64,000 nt of DNA. Source: Lichenostomus cassidix. Lineage: Eukaryota > Chordata > Aves > Passeriformes > Meliphagidae. The stretch covers positions 21,858,943 to 21,922,942 of the forward strand of contig CM039211.1 in NCBI GenBank assembly GCA_008360975.2, in the 5' to 3' direction. Every line of letters starts with the position of its first letter. Within the stretch, counting starts at the first letter, position 1. Positions 1 to 12,115 of the stretch are shown here, one piece after another. Below the pieces are notes generated by a model. The model saw only the letters and a program-made list of their open reading frames with translations, was not told where the DNA came from and searched no databases. The position numbers were made by a program, and so were the translations under genes.

Positions 1-117
1 GTAGCATTTTCTCCCACATACTGAAGCCTGAACATCTTTGTAATGCTTTATGCGATATTATCCACTACATTTATTTAAGACAATCATCTTCACCTTTTCC
101 ATTTTTTTGGAGATCAG

Positions 118-252
118 GCCTTCTGGATCAGCTGTGAAAGGCCATGACCACCTGCCTTTTTACTGCCTAGTGATTCAGTACCACAAGGTTCCTGTGCAAT
201 CATTTACAAGCAGCTTTCCTCCTTACCATGTTCAATGTCAAACAAGCAAAAG
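118..252 (+). CDS. Weak candidate internal exon, unrecognised product
   Basis: A T-rich tract ending in AG at 116-117 is followed by 135 open bases and a strong donor, AAAAG|GTAAGA, at 252/253. Read with phase 2 at both ends, the segment encodes about 44 residues, including HDHLPFYCLVIQYHK. No domain is recognisable and the composition is not strongly protein-like. A 135-nt symmetrical exon is a normal size, but AG/GT pairs with open frames of this length occur by chance in AT-rich DNA. It could equally be a non-coding RNA exon or nothing. Confidence 0.18.
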
Positions 253-2330
253 GTAAGACTCTTCAAAAAAGCATACAGAGTGATAGTTCCTAAGGTAAGC
301 CACTTTTAAAAAGCAAATGGAGTGATGGATCCTAAGTTGACTAAATTAGATGGATTAGGTGATTAAATCAGATGGATTTATGAAAATATCCATCCAACAC
401 CCAGATCCCTGACACAGGGCACTTTCCATGCTGGAAGTTTACAATTCAAAAGAAAATGGGGGGAAAAAATGAAAGTGAAAAAAAGAAAACAAAGAAACAA
501 AACAAGTAACAAAACCAAACAAAAAAAAAAAATAGCCTATAATATCCACCTACCAGGAAGCATTTAAACCCATCTATATATTTCTTCTTGTTCACATAAT
601 TCCAGAATTACAAGTGTATTGTATGCACATTTTCTTAACACAGTTAGCTTACCTCTCAGTACTACTAATACAATTTTAGAAATGACTGGTTAACTAAATA
701 TTAGATTTGTAGAACCTGGCACACAAGTTAATGAGGAATTTTCTTTTATACTGGGATAGCTGCTAAAATTTTGAAAGCATCCACTGTGGCCTAATTATTT
801 TAATTCTAAATGCTTCCTAAGTCTTTCTTATTCATTATGTTTATCTGTATGGTTTAGGAAAGTTTTACATCGCCTTTGAAGATTTAAGTCAGGAATTTAG
901 CAAGTAATGGAGGCATCGCATTTTCCTAATGCCTGGGTCCAGGAGACCCTTGATAGATGGAGTAACTGTGAATTAAGGAATAATAAGCTCCTCTGAAGGG
1001 AATTTTTAATTACTGCACTGCCTTAATGCAGTTCACTTGTGCCATGAATGTCATCCGGGATATATTTTCTAACAGTGCTTTTCTTTTAATGCACCTTTCT
1101 GTTAAAAACAGATGTCATTTTGTCATTGCTAAAGCTGAGGTGATGTAGGAATATCCATAGCAACTACACTTAAATTATTATTTGCTGTAAACCAGCTAGG
1201 AAATTTAGACTTAGTGTATTTGTCACTTGGCTGAATTTGTTCAAATGTTACGTCTCTTCTGATAACTGAATTTTAGACACCAAATATTTACTTTCCTTTT
1301 ATTTAATCAATTCATAAATTTCACTGCCAAAATAACATTTTCTAGTCAAAGAATATGTTTAAATAACATTAGGAAAATAGGCTACTCTTTGCCAAAAGGA
1401 CATTGACCATTTTTCATTCTGTCATTCAAGGCAAACTCCCATTTATAACTGCCAAAAAAAATTCAGATCAACCTGATGCACTCCCCAAAGCATCCCACGC
1501 ATGACACACTCTCACCTTTCACTTAACATAAGTAGTACAGCTCCTTTACTGCAATACTGATGTCATATCAAAGAATCACCTTAAGGAAATGCTATTTAAA
1601 GAATCCTAGTAGCAAGATATAATTAATACTTCCTGTCAATTTTATGATTCCTCTACAGCATAGCATGCTGAGTATACTCACAAGTGACCTGTATTTGTCT
1701 TTTTGTCTTTTCATGTCTAGTACTTCCCAACACAAATTCTTTATCCATTCAAATGAAGTTATATAAATCTCAGTGACTTCTTCTTAATGCAAGATAATAG
1801 TAGTACAAAAGTATCATGGAAGCCAGAAATTTAATGCAGTGTTCTTGTTTTACTGCTTCTCCATGTACAACGTAAACCTTAGCTGGTTTGATAAAAGAAT
1901 TGCATTTGGAATTAAGAGTTATTTGGAGGCGAATGAGTTCTTTTCAATTGTCATTGGAGTGCTGCACCAGGGCTTTGATTTGCATAAAACCTAGTTATAT
2001 TTAGTATCTGCTCATGTATCCATGCTAAATCAGCATTTCTTCATCAGCACAGAGATTATCTTTCTCCCTGTACTTCTAAGATCTTCCTAAGACTTATTAT
2101 TATTGGAAAGTATCATACTTCAGTTTAAAAATACACATAAAATCATACCTATAATACTTATGGGTATCCAGATGTCTGCTAATATCCCATCTTTCTGCTG
2201 AATTTGTTCTTCAACCTGCAATAAATGTCTGCAACTGATATTCAATTTCTAAGGGACTCTTCACTGGAAGTTGTAATGACTTCTGGGTGCACAGAATCTT
2301 GGTAAAAGTATGAAATTATGATCAAAATTA
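253..2330. other. AT-rich single-copy DNA, no gene seen
   Basis: A low-complexity A-rich run lies at about 452-533 (mostly A with isolated G and C, ending in a 12-A run). The rest, especially 960-1260, has the even, motif-rich look of conserved non-coding DNA, but nothing here proves it. No tandem repeat or known transposon was recognised. Confidence 0.5.
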
Positions 2331-3310
2331 TAGAATCACAGAATGTTAAGTGGTTGGAATGGACCTTAAAGATCATGTAACTTCAACTCCCCTGCAAAGG
2401 CCAGGGACACCTCCCACTAAACCAGACCGCTCAAAACCTTATCCAACCTGGCTTTGAACACTGCCAGAGATGGGGCATCCAAAACCTCCCTAGACAACCT
2501 GTTCCAGTGCATCACTACACTCACAGCAAAAAATTTCTTCCTAATACACAAACTAAATTTTCCCTCTTTCAGTTAGTACCTGTTACTCCTCGGCCTGTCA
2601 CTACTCACCTTATCCCTGGTTTCCCATACAATTTCCCAGTATTCCTCCTAGGTCACCTGTCCTTGTTTCCTCTGTCTGAAAGCTTTTGGTTTTGCTCTGT
2701 TTGCTCAGCAGCTCTTTATCTACCTGTGGAGACCTCCTGGCACCTCTTCCCAATTTTCTCCTTGTTGGGCTTTATAAATCCTGAGCATGTCTTTCCTAAA
2801 AAGCCTCAAACCTTCCATTCCAATGCTCTTGTCGTAGGAGCCATCCCACCATATCTCCATGAAGCCACACAGGCATGTGCACATCTCTGGTTCCTCTTGT
2901 TTGTCCTTAGTGTTTGTGTAGAGATGCCTGACACAGGTCCCAGGCCCTGGATAAAGCCTGGATAAAGCCAGCTCCCTGGCTGGAGTATCTGGAATGCCTT
3001 TGCACTTTTCTGGGCATACATAACAGATGTCAGCATCCAGCTGGCAGGGCTGGGATGGATGGGTGCCCTCCCCTGACAAATCCAGTTTAAAGCCCCCTTC
3101 ACTAGTCTGGCAAGCTGCTGACCAAGGATAACTTTTCTGTTCTTTGTCAAATGGACCCAATCAGCCCCCAGTAAGTCAGGCTTGGCAAAGCAAGTCCTGT
3201 GGTCTGAGTAACCAAAACCCTGACTGTGGCACCATTGCTCTAACTGTTTGTTTACCTGCCAGATTCATCTGGCCATTTTGAGCCCCTCTCCTGCTGGGAG
3301 AGGGTTATTC
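2331..3310 (-). mobile_element. CR1 LINE, minus strand, internally deleted copy keeping 5' and 3' parts
   Basis: The + strand from 2331 reads as the complement of the CR1 3' end: TAGAATCACAGAATG, then 'ggaccttaaagatcatg', 'cagggacacctcccacta' and 'gttccagtgcatcac'. Beyond about 2620 the minus strand encodes pieces of CR1 ORF2 that normally lie far upstream. One is a linker resembling RQRKQGQVT-EEY at about 2640-2678, just before the RT in intact elements. Another is the start of the endonuclease, LYTNTKDKQEE then IWWDGSYDKSIGMEG, at about 2810-2920, which matches the family motif (E)TWWDxSYDW. 2920-3310 looks like the ORF1 end/ORF1-ORF2 junction. Most of the EN domain and the whole RT are missing, so the copy is dead. 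CR1 copies are usually only 5'-truncated, so keeping this 5' portion is unusual. The right end is approximate. Confidence 0.8.
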
Positions 3311-4498
3311 AATTGTCTGGGTTTGGGTTTTTTAAGGATGCAATGCTTGATCTTACAGATGAATTTTTAATTCACTGTCACATTACCTAGTCACGTGTCT
3401 AATTTTGTCCAGGTATAACAAAAAGCACATCACTGGGTTTGTGCACTAGAGTGTGGTATGTGTTAGTGTGGCAAAAATATGCCCCATGCAAAGCTACTAC
3501 TGTTTGTTGATTAGGACAACTCCTTTACAGATAAATGCAAATGTTCATGGTAGACTTTGACATCACTGCAAAAAATAAGACCAAACCACAAATACATGAA
3601 GAGAGCATAATATCATTCCCTTCTGTGGTATCAAGCACATTTGTAGTAAGCAAAAAAAGAATGATATTAGGAGAATGTCCTCAATTTACAACAAACAGGG
3701 AGATCCTAATTTACTTGCCTACTTGATAAAGAGAAATAATTGAGGGGGAAATCTCATAAGGGAGAACTTTGAACCCAAGGTAGAAAATCAGTTTGCCTTT
3801 AAATTACCTTTAAATATTATTTAAATTTAATATTTAAAATTTAAATATTAAATTTTTTTAAAAAATCAGTTTACCTTTTAAATAAATTTACCTTGAGTGC
3901 CCAGGTAAGGGTAACTAAAAAAGTGTGAGCATGTTGTTCACCATGGTCGCAGAAAGCAATAATCATTTCACACCTGTTTAGCCCTATAAAGTGATTTTAT
4001 TCACTCTCAGAGGTTGCCTGTGCATTATAAAGGTCAAATGAACAAAATTAGTATAACTACTTATATGCATAAGCTATAATTAAAATGTGTATGCTAAAAG
4101 AGGTCCCCAGTTTTCCTTCCCTTAAAGACAGCTAAAATTTGTCTCCTGTTGTGGCATTAAATTTTCTAAGACAAAGAGCATATCCCAGCATGGAACTGGG
4201 AAACAGAGAATGTACGGAAAAGTATTTTACGCAGCCACAAAAAATTTACATTCCCCACCTATCACAGTCCTGGATGACAATATTTATTATCCTTTTTAGA
4301 AGTATATTTTGACTAAAATGACCTTTCCAAATTTTGCAAGTATGAATAAAATTTTCATAATTACTAAGAACATACTGAACTCACTGAACGTTAAAGATTA
4401 AAATAATACAACCTCTCACTACAATTTACAAAGAAATAAGTAACAAGACTCATTCTCTGCTATATCTGTGTTACAAGAGGATTTAACCTATATAATTA
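3311..4498. other. Single-copy AT-rich DNA
   Basis: Apart from the palindrome block at 3784-3894, no transposon, RNA gene or credible exon was seen. Confidence 0.5.
3784..3894. repeat. Direct repeat flanking a 33-bp AT-only palindrome
   Basis: A segment starting AAAATCAGTTTGCCTTTAAA (3784-3810) recurs with small changes at 3862-3894. Between the copies, 3823-3838 and 3840-3855 are perfect 16-bp inverted arms made only of A and T around a single central base. It could extrude as a cruciform and looks like a local duplication or inversion product. Confidence 0.75.
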
Positions 4499-4820
4499 CC
4501 TGAAGGCAGGTTGCCAAGAAGTTAGACCAAGACTCTTCTCAGTGGTACCAAACAATAGGACAAGAGGAAATGGGCAGAAACTGATGCACAGGAAGTTCTA
4601 CCTGAATACAAGAAGCTCTATGAGGGTGACTGAGCACTGGAACAGGTTGCCAGAGATATTGCAGAATTTTCTTCCCTGGACACATTTAAAAGCCATCCTG
4701 GCACAATCTTGAGTTCTCTGAGTTCTCATGTGTTATCTGGGGCCCAGCTTGAGCAGGGAGGTTGGACTAAGTGACCTTCAGTGACCGCTTTCAACCTTAA
4801 ATATTCTCTGATTCTGTCAT
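4499..4820 (+). mobile_element. CR1 LINE 3' fragment
   Basis: This is the sense-strand CR1 end: 'agactcttctcagtggtacc', 'aataggacaagaggaaatggg', 'gaacaggttgccagagat', 'gagcagggaggttggact', ending 'attctctgattctgtcat'. It covers the last approximately 320 bp (ORF2 C-terminus plus 3' UTR). It is moderately diverged and the frame is broken. Confidence 0.9.
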
Positions 4821-6159
4821 AAAGCAGAAGTAATAATTCCATAATCAACAGACTCACACCAAGACACAGCTTCCATGGCTCAGTCTCAGAGCCCTCATGG
4901 CTGTGCTGGCTTCTAACTGATGAGACTCTGTTTAGGATCAGAAAACAAGCTGGGTTTTGGTGACAGGTCCCATGAGGCCCTGGTCAGCTCTGCACAGTAG
5001 AGTGCCTTCCAGGGGTCCAACAGCTGTGGAAGTCCTAACATAGAGTAGCAAGAAGCTACAATCCACAGGGCAGGGAGAAATCTGAAAAGAAGGCTTGAGC
5101 TCAGAAAGTATATGAACTTTTCCTTAGCTTTTAAGCGACGGTTAAGGAAAGTTTCTATTCACATTATAGAAAAGCTTGTTCTTAAATGGAGTGTAAAAAC
5201 AGTATGTCCTGCTTTGGAAGGACTTGGTCCTGTTGGTAACAATTAGTTCAAACCAAAATACTCACACTTCCACATAAGTACTGCAGAGCAATGCTTCCCA
5301 TAGTTGATAAGCTACAGCAGGTAGAATTTTTGCTGTATGACATTAAGTAATATCTTATTCATGTTCTCTTATTATAATAGATTTTCACTGTTCAGTGTCC
5401 AGCAACTCCTAGCAGTTCACTTTGTCCCATTGGTTGCAAAGTCCTTCTGAAAAAATCTGATTACTATGGCACCAGTGTGGAAATACAGCACATGATTCAC
5501 CCAAAGAAAATCAATTTCCACTGCAACAATCAATGTATTTATTAAATAAGGACTACTGCTTTGTCAAACTACAACTGCCTATGTTCCACATTTTGGATTT
5601 AGTTATAAGAAAAGTGCATCTGATAAAGCAAAAATTGGATTGCTCTTACCAAATTTAGTCACAACTTGGTTTCTGTTATGCAGGAAACTGAAGTGTGCTC
5701 TTATGAAGAACAAAATGAAAACTGAGGTTATTGCATTCTCTTTTATCCTCCCAGGGAAAAAAGTTACCAAATGTTTTATTGTCATATTTATCATGTGAAG
5801 ACATTCAGACACTAGCACTCAGGAGTTTTTTAGTGCAAAGCAGAGATATTTAAGTACCAAGAATTCTGATCTCAAGGCACCTGGAATAAGTTCCAAGAAG
5901 AGGAACTTTCATTATACCTAAATCTGTAACCACAGAACACTGTTGGCCACTGCAGTCTTGGCAGCATCAGCCTACATAATTGGGTTGCCTTCATCTTTAC
6001 ATTCTGTGCACCTGGTATCCTGCAGTCGAGTATCATTCTGCATAAAAACAGGTCCCAGCATCATAAAGCTCCTGAGAAGACTACTAAGTCCAACCAGGAG
6101 GCAAATATCATAAAATTCTTTATTAAAATAAATACTTTGAAACAAATATTTCCAGAACG

Positions 6160-6192
6160 AAACAAAACAAACAAACAAACAAACAAACAAAA
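6160..6192. repeat. (AAAC)n microsatellite
   Basis: There are about seven near-perfect AAAC units. In birds such A-rich runs often sit at retroposon tails, but no adjoining element was recognised. Confidence 0.9.
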
Positions 6193-7898
6193 GCAGTTAT
6201 TTCTATCGAACAGTTTTTCCAGAAACTCATGCTACTTTCAGAATGTGTCAGACACATCAGGCTGAACTCAGTCAACTTACACTGTGTTCAAGTGTGCTTT
6301 CTTTCACACACAGTAGAGTTCTGCTTGACTAGAACTGAGTTACACAAAACATTTAGGCACAAATTCTCCAAGCATAAACACATATCATCCTGTTTAGTTT
6401 GGGTATGGATGCCACGTTGAGTATAAGAGCAATTGTTTCCAGGATCTATGTCTAATCTAAATTACTAACACATACAATTGCCTTAATGTACATGTGGGAT
6501 GGTAAAATACACACACATTTATGCAGAGCAAATATTAACCTTTCTTCATGGGATACAAACAGAGTACCAGCAAGCAAGGAAGTAAATGTGGATTTGTCTT
6601 ATTAGACTTCAGGAAAAGAAATTGTCCAGCTCTGATGAGAATATAGATTTCAGGTTTCAATTATTATTCTAATGGATTCACTTTCATTTGTAATTACACA
6701 TTTCATTTTGCAATTTAATAAATCATCACAGTAGGTGATAAATCAGCAGACATTCATGCTTCAGCCTGAAATTTCTGGTGTTATTTGCATAACAGACAAC
6801 ATCTCAGAGAAAACAGACTCCTGGTTATATTTTCACAGAGTGGAAATAACTTCAAAAAACTAAAAAGGTGGAGCAGGTACAGATTTATTTAAAAGAAAAG
6901 TTACATTGCCAATAATCAAATATGGAAACTTCATGACGATAGTGTGGTTTTATATAGCTCAGAAGTAGAATAACTTCCTACTGAAACCCATGATCTTAAA
7001 TGTTTTCTGTGATGTACATCAACATAGCAGTCTTTGTTCTTAAAAATATCCCACACTCACTGAAGTCATCATTTTACTAACACTAATGCTAGGAATCCAT
7101 AAGAAAAATTATAGAAAAATTGTAAGTTTAACTAACCAGTGTTATGTTCATGCGTAATAAGTGGGCTACATGAAGAAGCCACATTTTGTAAATGACTCAG
7201 AAAAAATACAAGGTTTTACATCTTCACTGTTATTAAAAAAATTACTTACAATTCCAGTTTTTTGCTTCAAGATTAGAAAATATAGCCACAGAAGAGAAAA
7301 TACCCTTGATATCAGTTGTGCTCCTTCCAACTTTTAACTCCACGATGGAAATCAAACCATTAGTTGATAATATATTGTAACATACTATAAAATGTTTATT
7401 GAACTCCAGACAAAAGGATGTTGACACTGATTGAATTTACACTTCTTCCTGATCTTTACGTACTTCCTCATCCTTATTTTAATTATACATTAGAGCACTT
7501 TCAAGTAAACTATTTTTTAAACACAAATACATGCAAATAAATTCTCAGGAAAGGGCATACTTTTACTGGAACCGTCTTCTCATTTCAGGAATTTAATACA
7601 GGAGTTGAGACCTGTATGAGCTTATTTCTCAATAACACTTGTTTTTCTACCTAAGAATAACCCCCAAGAGCATCATTAAGCTGTATTGTTTCTTTGCTAG
7701 ACATCCTAGTATGCCAGAAATATCTCCAGTCTGAAAGAAATTAGTGACATGTGAGGTCTCTAGCTTGACTCACAAAAACAACCCTAAGAATAATTTTAGT
7801 GTCTGTGGTAGAAAAGAAAGAAAAAACAGTACTGCAAGTTCAATGTGTTAAAATTAAGACTCTTGCAATAGGAGTCATTAAGTAAAGTCTTTTACAGA

Positions 7899-7933
7899 AA
7901 AAAAACCAAACAAACAAACAAACAAAAAAAAAC
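7899..7933. repeat. (AAAC)n microsatellite with A-rich edges
   Basis: Four to five CAAA units are flanked on both sides by runs of seven or more A residues. Confidence 0.85.
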
Positions 7934-10526
7934 CTAAGGTCAAAAGAGGTATAAAGTTTCAATTGTTACAATATCTTTGATGGTTTTTCATTTAATTTGG
8001 AAGGCTTAGCAAGATTTCGCGAATTAGTAATGACCCTGCATACTTTTAAAACTGGGAAAGTATTGAGACAAGAAGCAGGATGAGAACACAGCTAGGTTGC
8101 AGAGTGTTTTCACCAAGAAAACAAACTTAAAGGGCCTATGGATTAAACAGTTTGAAATAGTGCAGATTAAAACAATGTGAAAATTCCACAGAACTGGGGG
8201 GAAAACGTGGAAGCTTTTCATAACTACAATATCTGCCTCAGATATGGGGGAAATACACAGACTGTTAAGAGTACCAAGAACACTTTTTATTCCAAAACAA
8301 GGTTAAAGACATTTCTTTATAGCATGAAACACATAAGCAGCATATATGCATTAATCATACAGATACAGCAAAAGAAACAAAGTAGAAACTATACAAAAAG
8401 AATTGCATAAATGCAAAAATTGAAAGATTATCAAAATTAATGTCTTGAACAGGTGTAGAAAAAATGAAAAATGCCCTGCTTACTGGGCCACATGGTAGTT
8501 GTGTCAGTGGGCTAAACCTTGCAGCAAAGGAAAAAATCACACACTCTGAAAGCAAAACAGCATCTGAAAGTTTCTACACTTTATGACTGTAATGAAATCA
8601 AAGTAGCACAAAGACATGGTTTCTAGAACTCAGACTAGTACCAGATGCAAAGCCAAGGCATCAGTGGGCAGTCAACTGCTTGAATGCCAAGCAGTCAATG
8701 GGGCACACATAAAACTGTGAAGCTAAAAAAAAGAGCCATGGAAGAGGAAAGAAAATATAAAAATATTCAGTCTTATATATGCAGCATTAGGATAATGCAA
8801 ATCCTAGGCAAAATTCTGGGGAGGAAAAAGAATGCTAAAATTTTAGGCAGGACAAGGACATAAACCATACAATACATAAAAACAGAGATTTGTGCAAAGC
8901 CACTAGCACTAAGCACATTCTGCCAGGGCCCATAGTATCCACTGGGATCTCTGCAAAGGTGGTACAGATTCTTATGAGAGACTCATTAGTCAGGGTTTGA
9001 AAGGTTAAAAACATACACGTTTAAGACGTATTCTAGTCACAAAACAGTGCTCCAAACAAATCTTCTAGTAATGTTCTGCAAATGTAGCGTTCTCGCTTCC
9101 CAAGGTTGGCACCGTAAGCAGCGCCAGAGATGAACACTATGCTTTTTATCTAAAACTATCATTTTGGACCTAAAACAGCTCTGCAGCAGGCCAAGAGGAT
9201 CTGGACCACCTGGGAAAATAGAAAACAGAGATAAAGCAAATGAACTGAACTAGCTCTGTGGCTTCAGAGAGAACAAAACCAAAACAAAACAAAGAGAAGA
9301 TTGAACACAAACTCACACACTATTTGCATCTGATGTTCTAAGGATCACGTACTGAATGCTCTGAACTATCCAAGATCATCAAGTGAGAAAACTGTCACTG
9401 TTCATTAAAGCACTGAAGTCTTTGAGATCTAGAATCCTTTGTTAAATTATTTTAAGCTGATTAGGGGTAGAAAACCAGCTCTGGCTGGATTTGTCTTTCA
9501 AGTCAAGCCTACTACAGAAATTTGCCAAACATGACCAAAGATATTCAGCATTCAGTTGTGACACATTCCTGGAAACAAAGTGAAAGCAACAAAAGCCAAA
9601 TTTTTCTTGGAAATTGAGAGCATTCCCAGTTTTGGGGAGAAGGAAAGGGAGTACTTCATTGACTGACAGACTTGTTAAGGCTCTGTACACCAGAATAGCA
9701 CAGCAAATGAGTAAAACAGAAATACAAATATGCTTCCCAGCCACATAAACACATAAACCCATTTTTTAACTTGCAATCTACTAAGTCGAAGTATGAATTC
9801 AGTAGAGATCTACCCAGCGTTCTGAGATAAAATACTGTTGATCAGATTTCAATGTGATTTGAAAGAATGTAGGCACCCAGAAGCATCAAGAAACTGATTT
9901 GTGTCCACTCTGTCTTGAGGAAGGAGCAGGGCATCCCCAGGAGGCATGGTCCCAGCCTTGAACACAAATTATATCAACCATATGTCACTACCTTAGAGGC
10001 AAAGACATGAGATGAACATATATGTTCCCTGTATTGTTTCTGTTGTGAGGGTAAGAGCTTCTGCTGGAATTCTGCCTGAGAGAATCAGGCAAGGTTGATC
10101 ATGACCACCTTTATCACCACCACAGCAAAAGCACACCAGACACCACAACAGAGGCTTCATCCAGATATTGAGGAAGATGGTGACCTGCAGATATTCTTCA
10201 TAAACCCAAGTGTTTGCAACACTTCAGAAACTGGGTGTATTAGACAACAGATGTCTGTTTGCTAGCAGCATGTTTACACCCCATAGCCAGGAATTCAGTC
10301 ATATCACTCTATCACAGCACCACAGCCAGCCAAAAGCCAAAGCTTTTGAGTCAGCAGCTAGAATTTTAACCTTTTAACAGCTGCGTGAAGCAAATAAATA
10401 TGTCAAGCCAGCCTTGAAAGTAATAACTACACATGAAATCTGATTTACAAAGACTCAATAAAACATTCAGTGCCAAGACACAACCTGGATATGTGCAGCA
10501 GGACATAAAATCAGAGTCAGACATAC

Positions 10527-10690
10527 TGCCCAGAGAGGTTGTGGACTCCCTCTCACCAGAGAAATACAAGAACCATCTGGACACAATCCTGTGCCATGTG
10601 CTCTGGGGTGGCCCTGCTTGAGGAGGGAGGTTGGAGCAGGTGACCCACTGTGGTTTCTTACAACCTGACCCATTCTATGCTTCTGTGATA
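10527..10690 (+). mobile_element. CR1 LINE 3' end, strongly 5'-truncated
   Basis: It begins 'ctgcccagagaggttgtgga', continues 'ctggacacaatcctgtgcca' and 'tgcttgaggagggaggttgg', and ends 'cattctatgcttctgtgat'. About 160 bp remain. Its wording matches the large CR1 at 54.6-54.8 kb ('cacaatcctgtgccatgt'), so both probably come from the same subfamily. Confidence 0.9.
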
Positions 10691-11428
10691 CAGTGTGTAC
10701 TGTAATGGTGACACAAAATCTTCCAGGGATCCTGTGAGGAAAAAAATGTCTCCTGAAGATAAATTATGTTCTGGAAAAGAGCTGCATATGTGAAACAGAA
10801 AATTCATGGGGTTTGATTTGTTTAGGATTTGGATTAAGTGACTGGGTACATATTTTTCCAAAACCATAAATATACCCACTCATTATGAACATATGCATCC
10901 ATGAAATACACTGAGAATCAGCAACCTAGCAAAAGCATCTGCACTAGTAAGCAGCCAGCATCACTTAATCCTGAAGGAAATAAAGAGGGAAAGAAAAAAA
11001 AGCTATTGAAAAAAAGTCCAAATCACCCACAAATGCTAATGCATCATTCAATGTTAAGACAAAAGGAAAAGCTTTTAGATTCAGAAGAGAAAAGGTCAGT
11101 TGCCAAATAGAGAAGAGAGGTTTATTGCTGAGTTTAAAAGAATGAGGATGGTGATGACAACACAAGTTTTACTATTACGAGAAACTACAATAAATGTAAA
11201 TAAGGTACAGTAGCTGCATTTAGTTGTGTTCTATTGTGTAAAGAAAACAAAAGAGATATTACAATAATCAACAACATGACAATAAGGATGTGTGGTATGC
11301 ATGTACAAAGGACCTTAAAATACTAGAACTTGAAGGATTTATGTGAAAATCAGAACTGTTCAACTAGGTTTGTGCACACATTTTGCACTTCAGCAGTCAG
11401 CAAATTTGCCTTAGGAGCACTGCTGCTG
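10691..11428. other. Single-copy DNA, no gene seen
   Basis: An A-rich, lysine-coding frame at 10901-11110 has no domain and is probably chance. Confidence 0.45.
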
Positions 11429-11500
11429 AATCATTGAATCACAGAATCATAGAATAACCTGAGTTGAGGGTGCCCATAAGGATCATCAAATCCAACTCCT
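11429..11500 (-). mobile_element. Short CR1 3' tail, minus strand
   Basis: The + strand reads 'aatcacagaatcatagaat', then 'cctgagttgagggtgccca', then 'aggatcatcaaatccaac', the complement of a CR1 (or CR1-tailed SINE) 3' end. Only about 70 bp are recognisable. Confidence 0.8.
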
Positions 11501-11939
11501 GTTTGAAGGAAAACATGTTTTGGCTTTCAACATAGCTGCTACAAAGAATCACACTGCACCTTCCAGACCAGTCTCCTTATAACCAGTCCAAAGCAGGGAG
11601 AAATGTTTTAAAAAGTGAACTTTAAAAATGGCAGAAATTATTGAAATAAAGGATCCAAAACTTTCAGCAGGATTTCAAAGCAGTGAGTAAGCACAGAGGC
11701 TTATCTTGTTCTACACACAGATGTCAACGTAGGAAGACTTTGTTTTGTAGAGAAGTTCCTCCAGCAGCACCAGTTTCAGTTCCTTTTCTAATGCTTAAGT
11801 CCAACTATTTTGTATTATCTGAAGTATACAGTTAATTCTATAAAAATGATAGCACTGACTTCTGAAACTCCAAATTAGTTTTAGAGAATTTGCTGGTATA
11901 GCTTTCTATTTTACCAACTAAAATTAATTGAGGCTTGGG

Positions 11940-12115
11940 GTTTTTAAGAAATGCTTTGTCTCATTGTAAATATGTTTCCCTTACATATAATCTGAATTTT
12001 AAATTCTTTTTATTTAAACCCCTTGTCCTATTACTACAGGCCCTATTAAAAAGTCTGTCCCCACATTTATTATAAGGCCCCTTTACTGAAATGTCAGGTG
12101 GATGTCTTTGGCCAA
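11940..12115 (-). mobile_element. Old CR1 fragment, minus strand
   Basis: The + strand contains 'aaaccccttgtcctattact' followed by 'acaggccctattaaaaagtc' and 'ttataaggcccctttactg', the complement of the CR1 region just upstream of the 3' UTR. It is more diverged than the other CR1 tails. About 440 bp separates it from the tail at 11429-11500, so one broken element or two insertions are both possible. Confidence 0.75.

Larger units (their letters stand above)
4821..10526. other. 5.7 kb of AT-rich single-copy DNA with two (AAAC)n tracts
   Basis: Short AAAC microsatellites lie at 6160-6192 and 7899-7933, and a looser one at 9270-9297. A minus-strand open frame at 7242-7427 ends at a GTAAGT-like site and is mentioned among the findings. 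Otherwise no gene, repeat family or structured RNA was recognised. Confidence 0.45.

Noticed and set aside
2507..2965. 152-codon + strand open frame
   Set aside because: It is the antisense strand of the CR1 copy at 2331-3310.
6160..6192. CRISPR-like regular repeat
   Set aside because: A simple AAAC microsatellite in a vertebrate genome, with no spacers.
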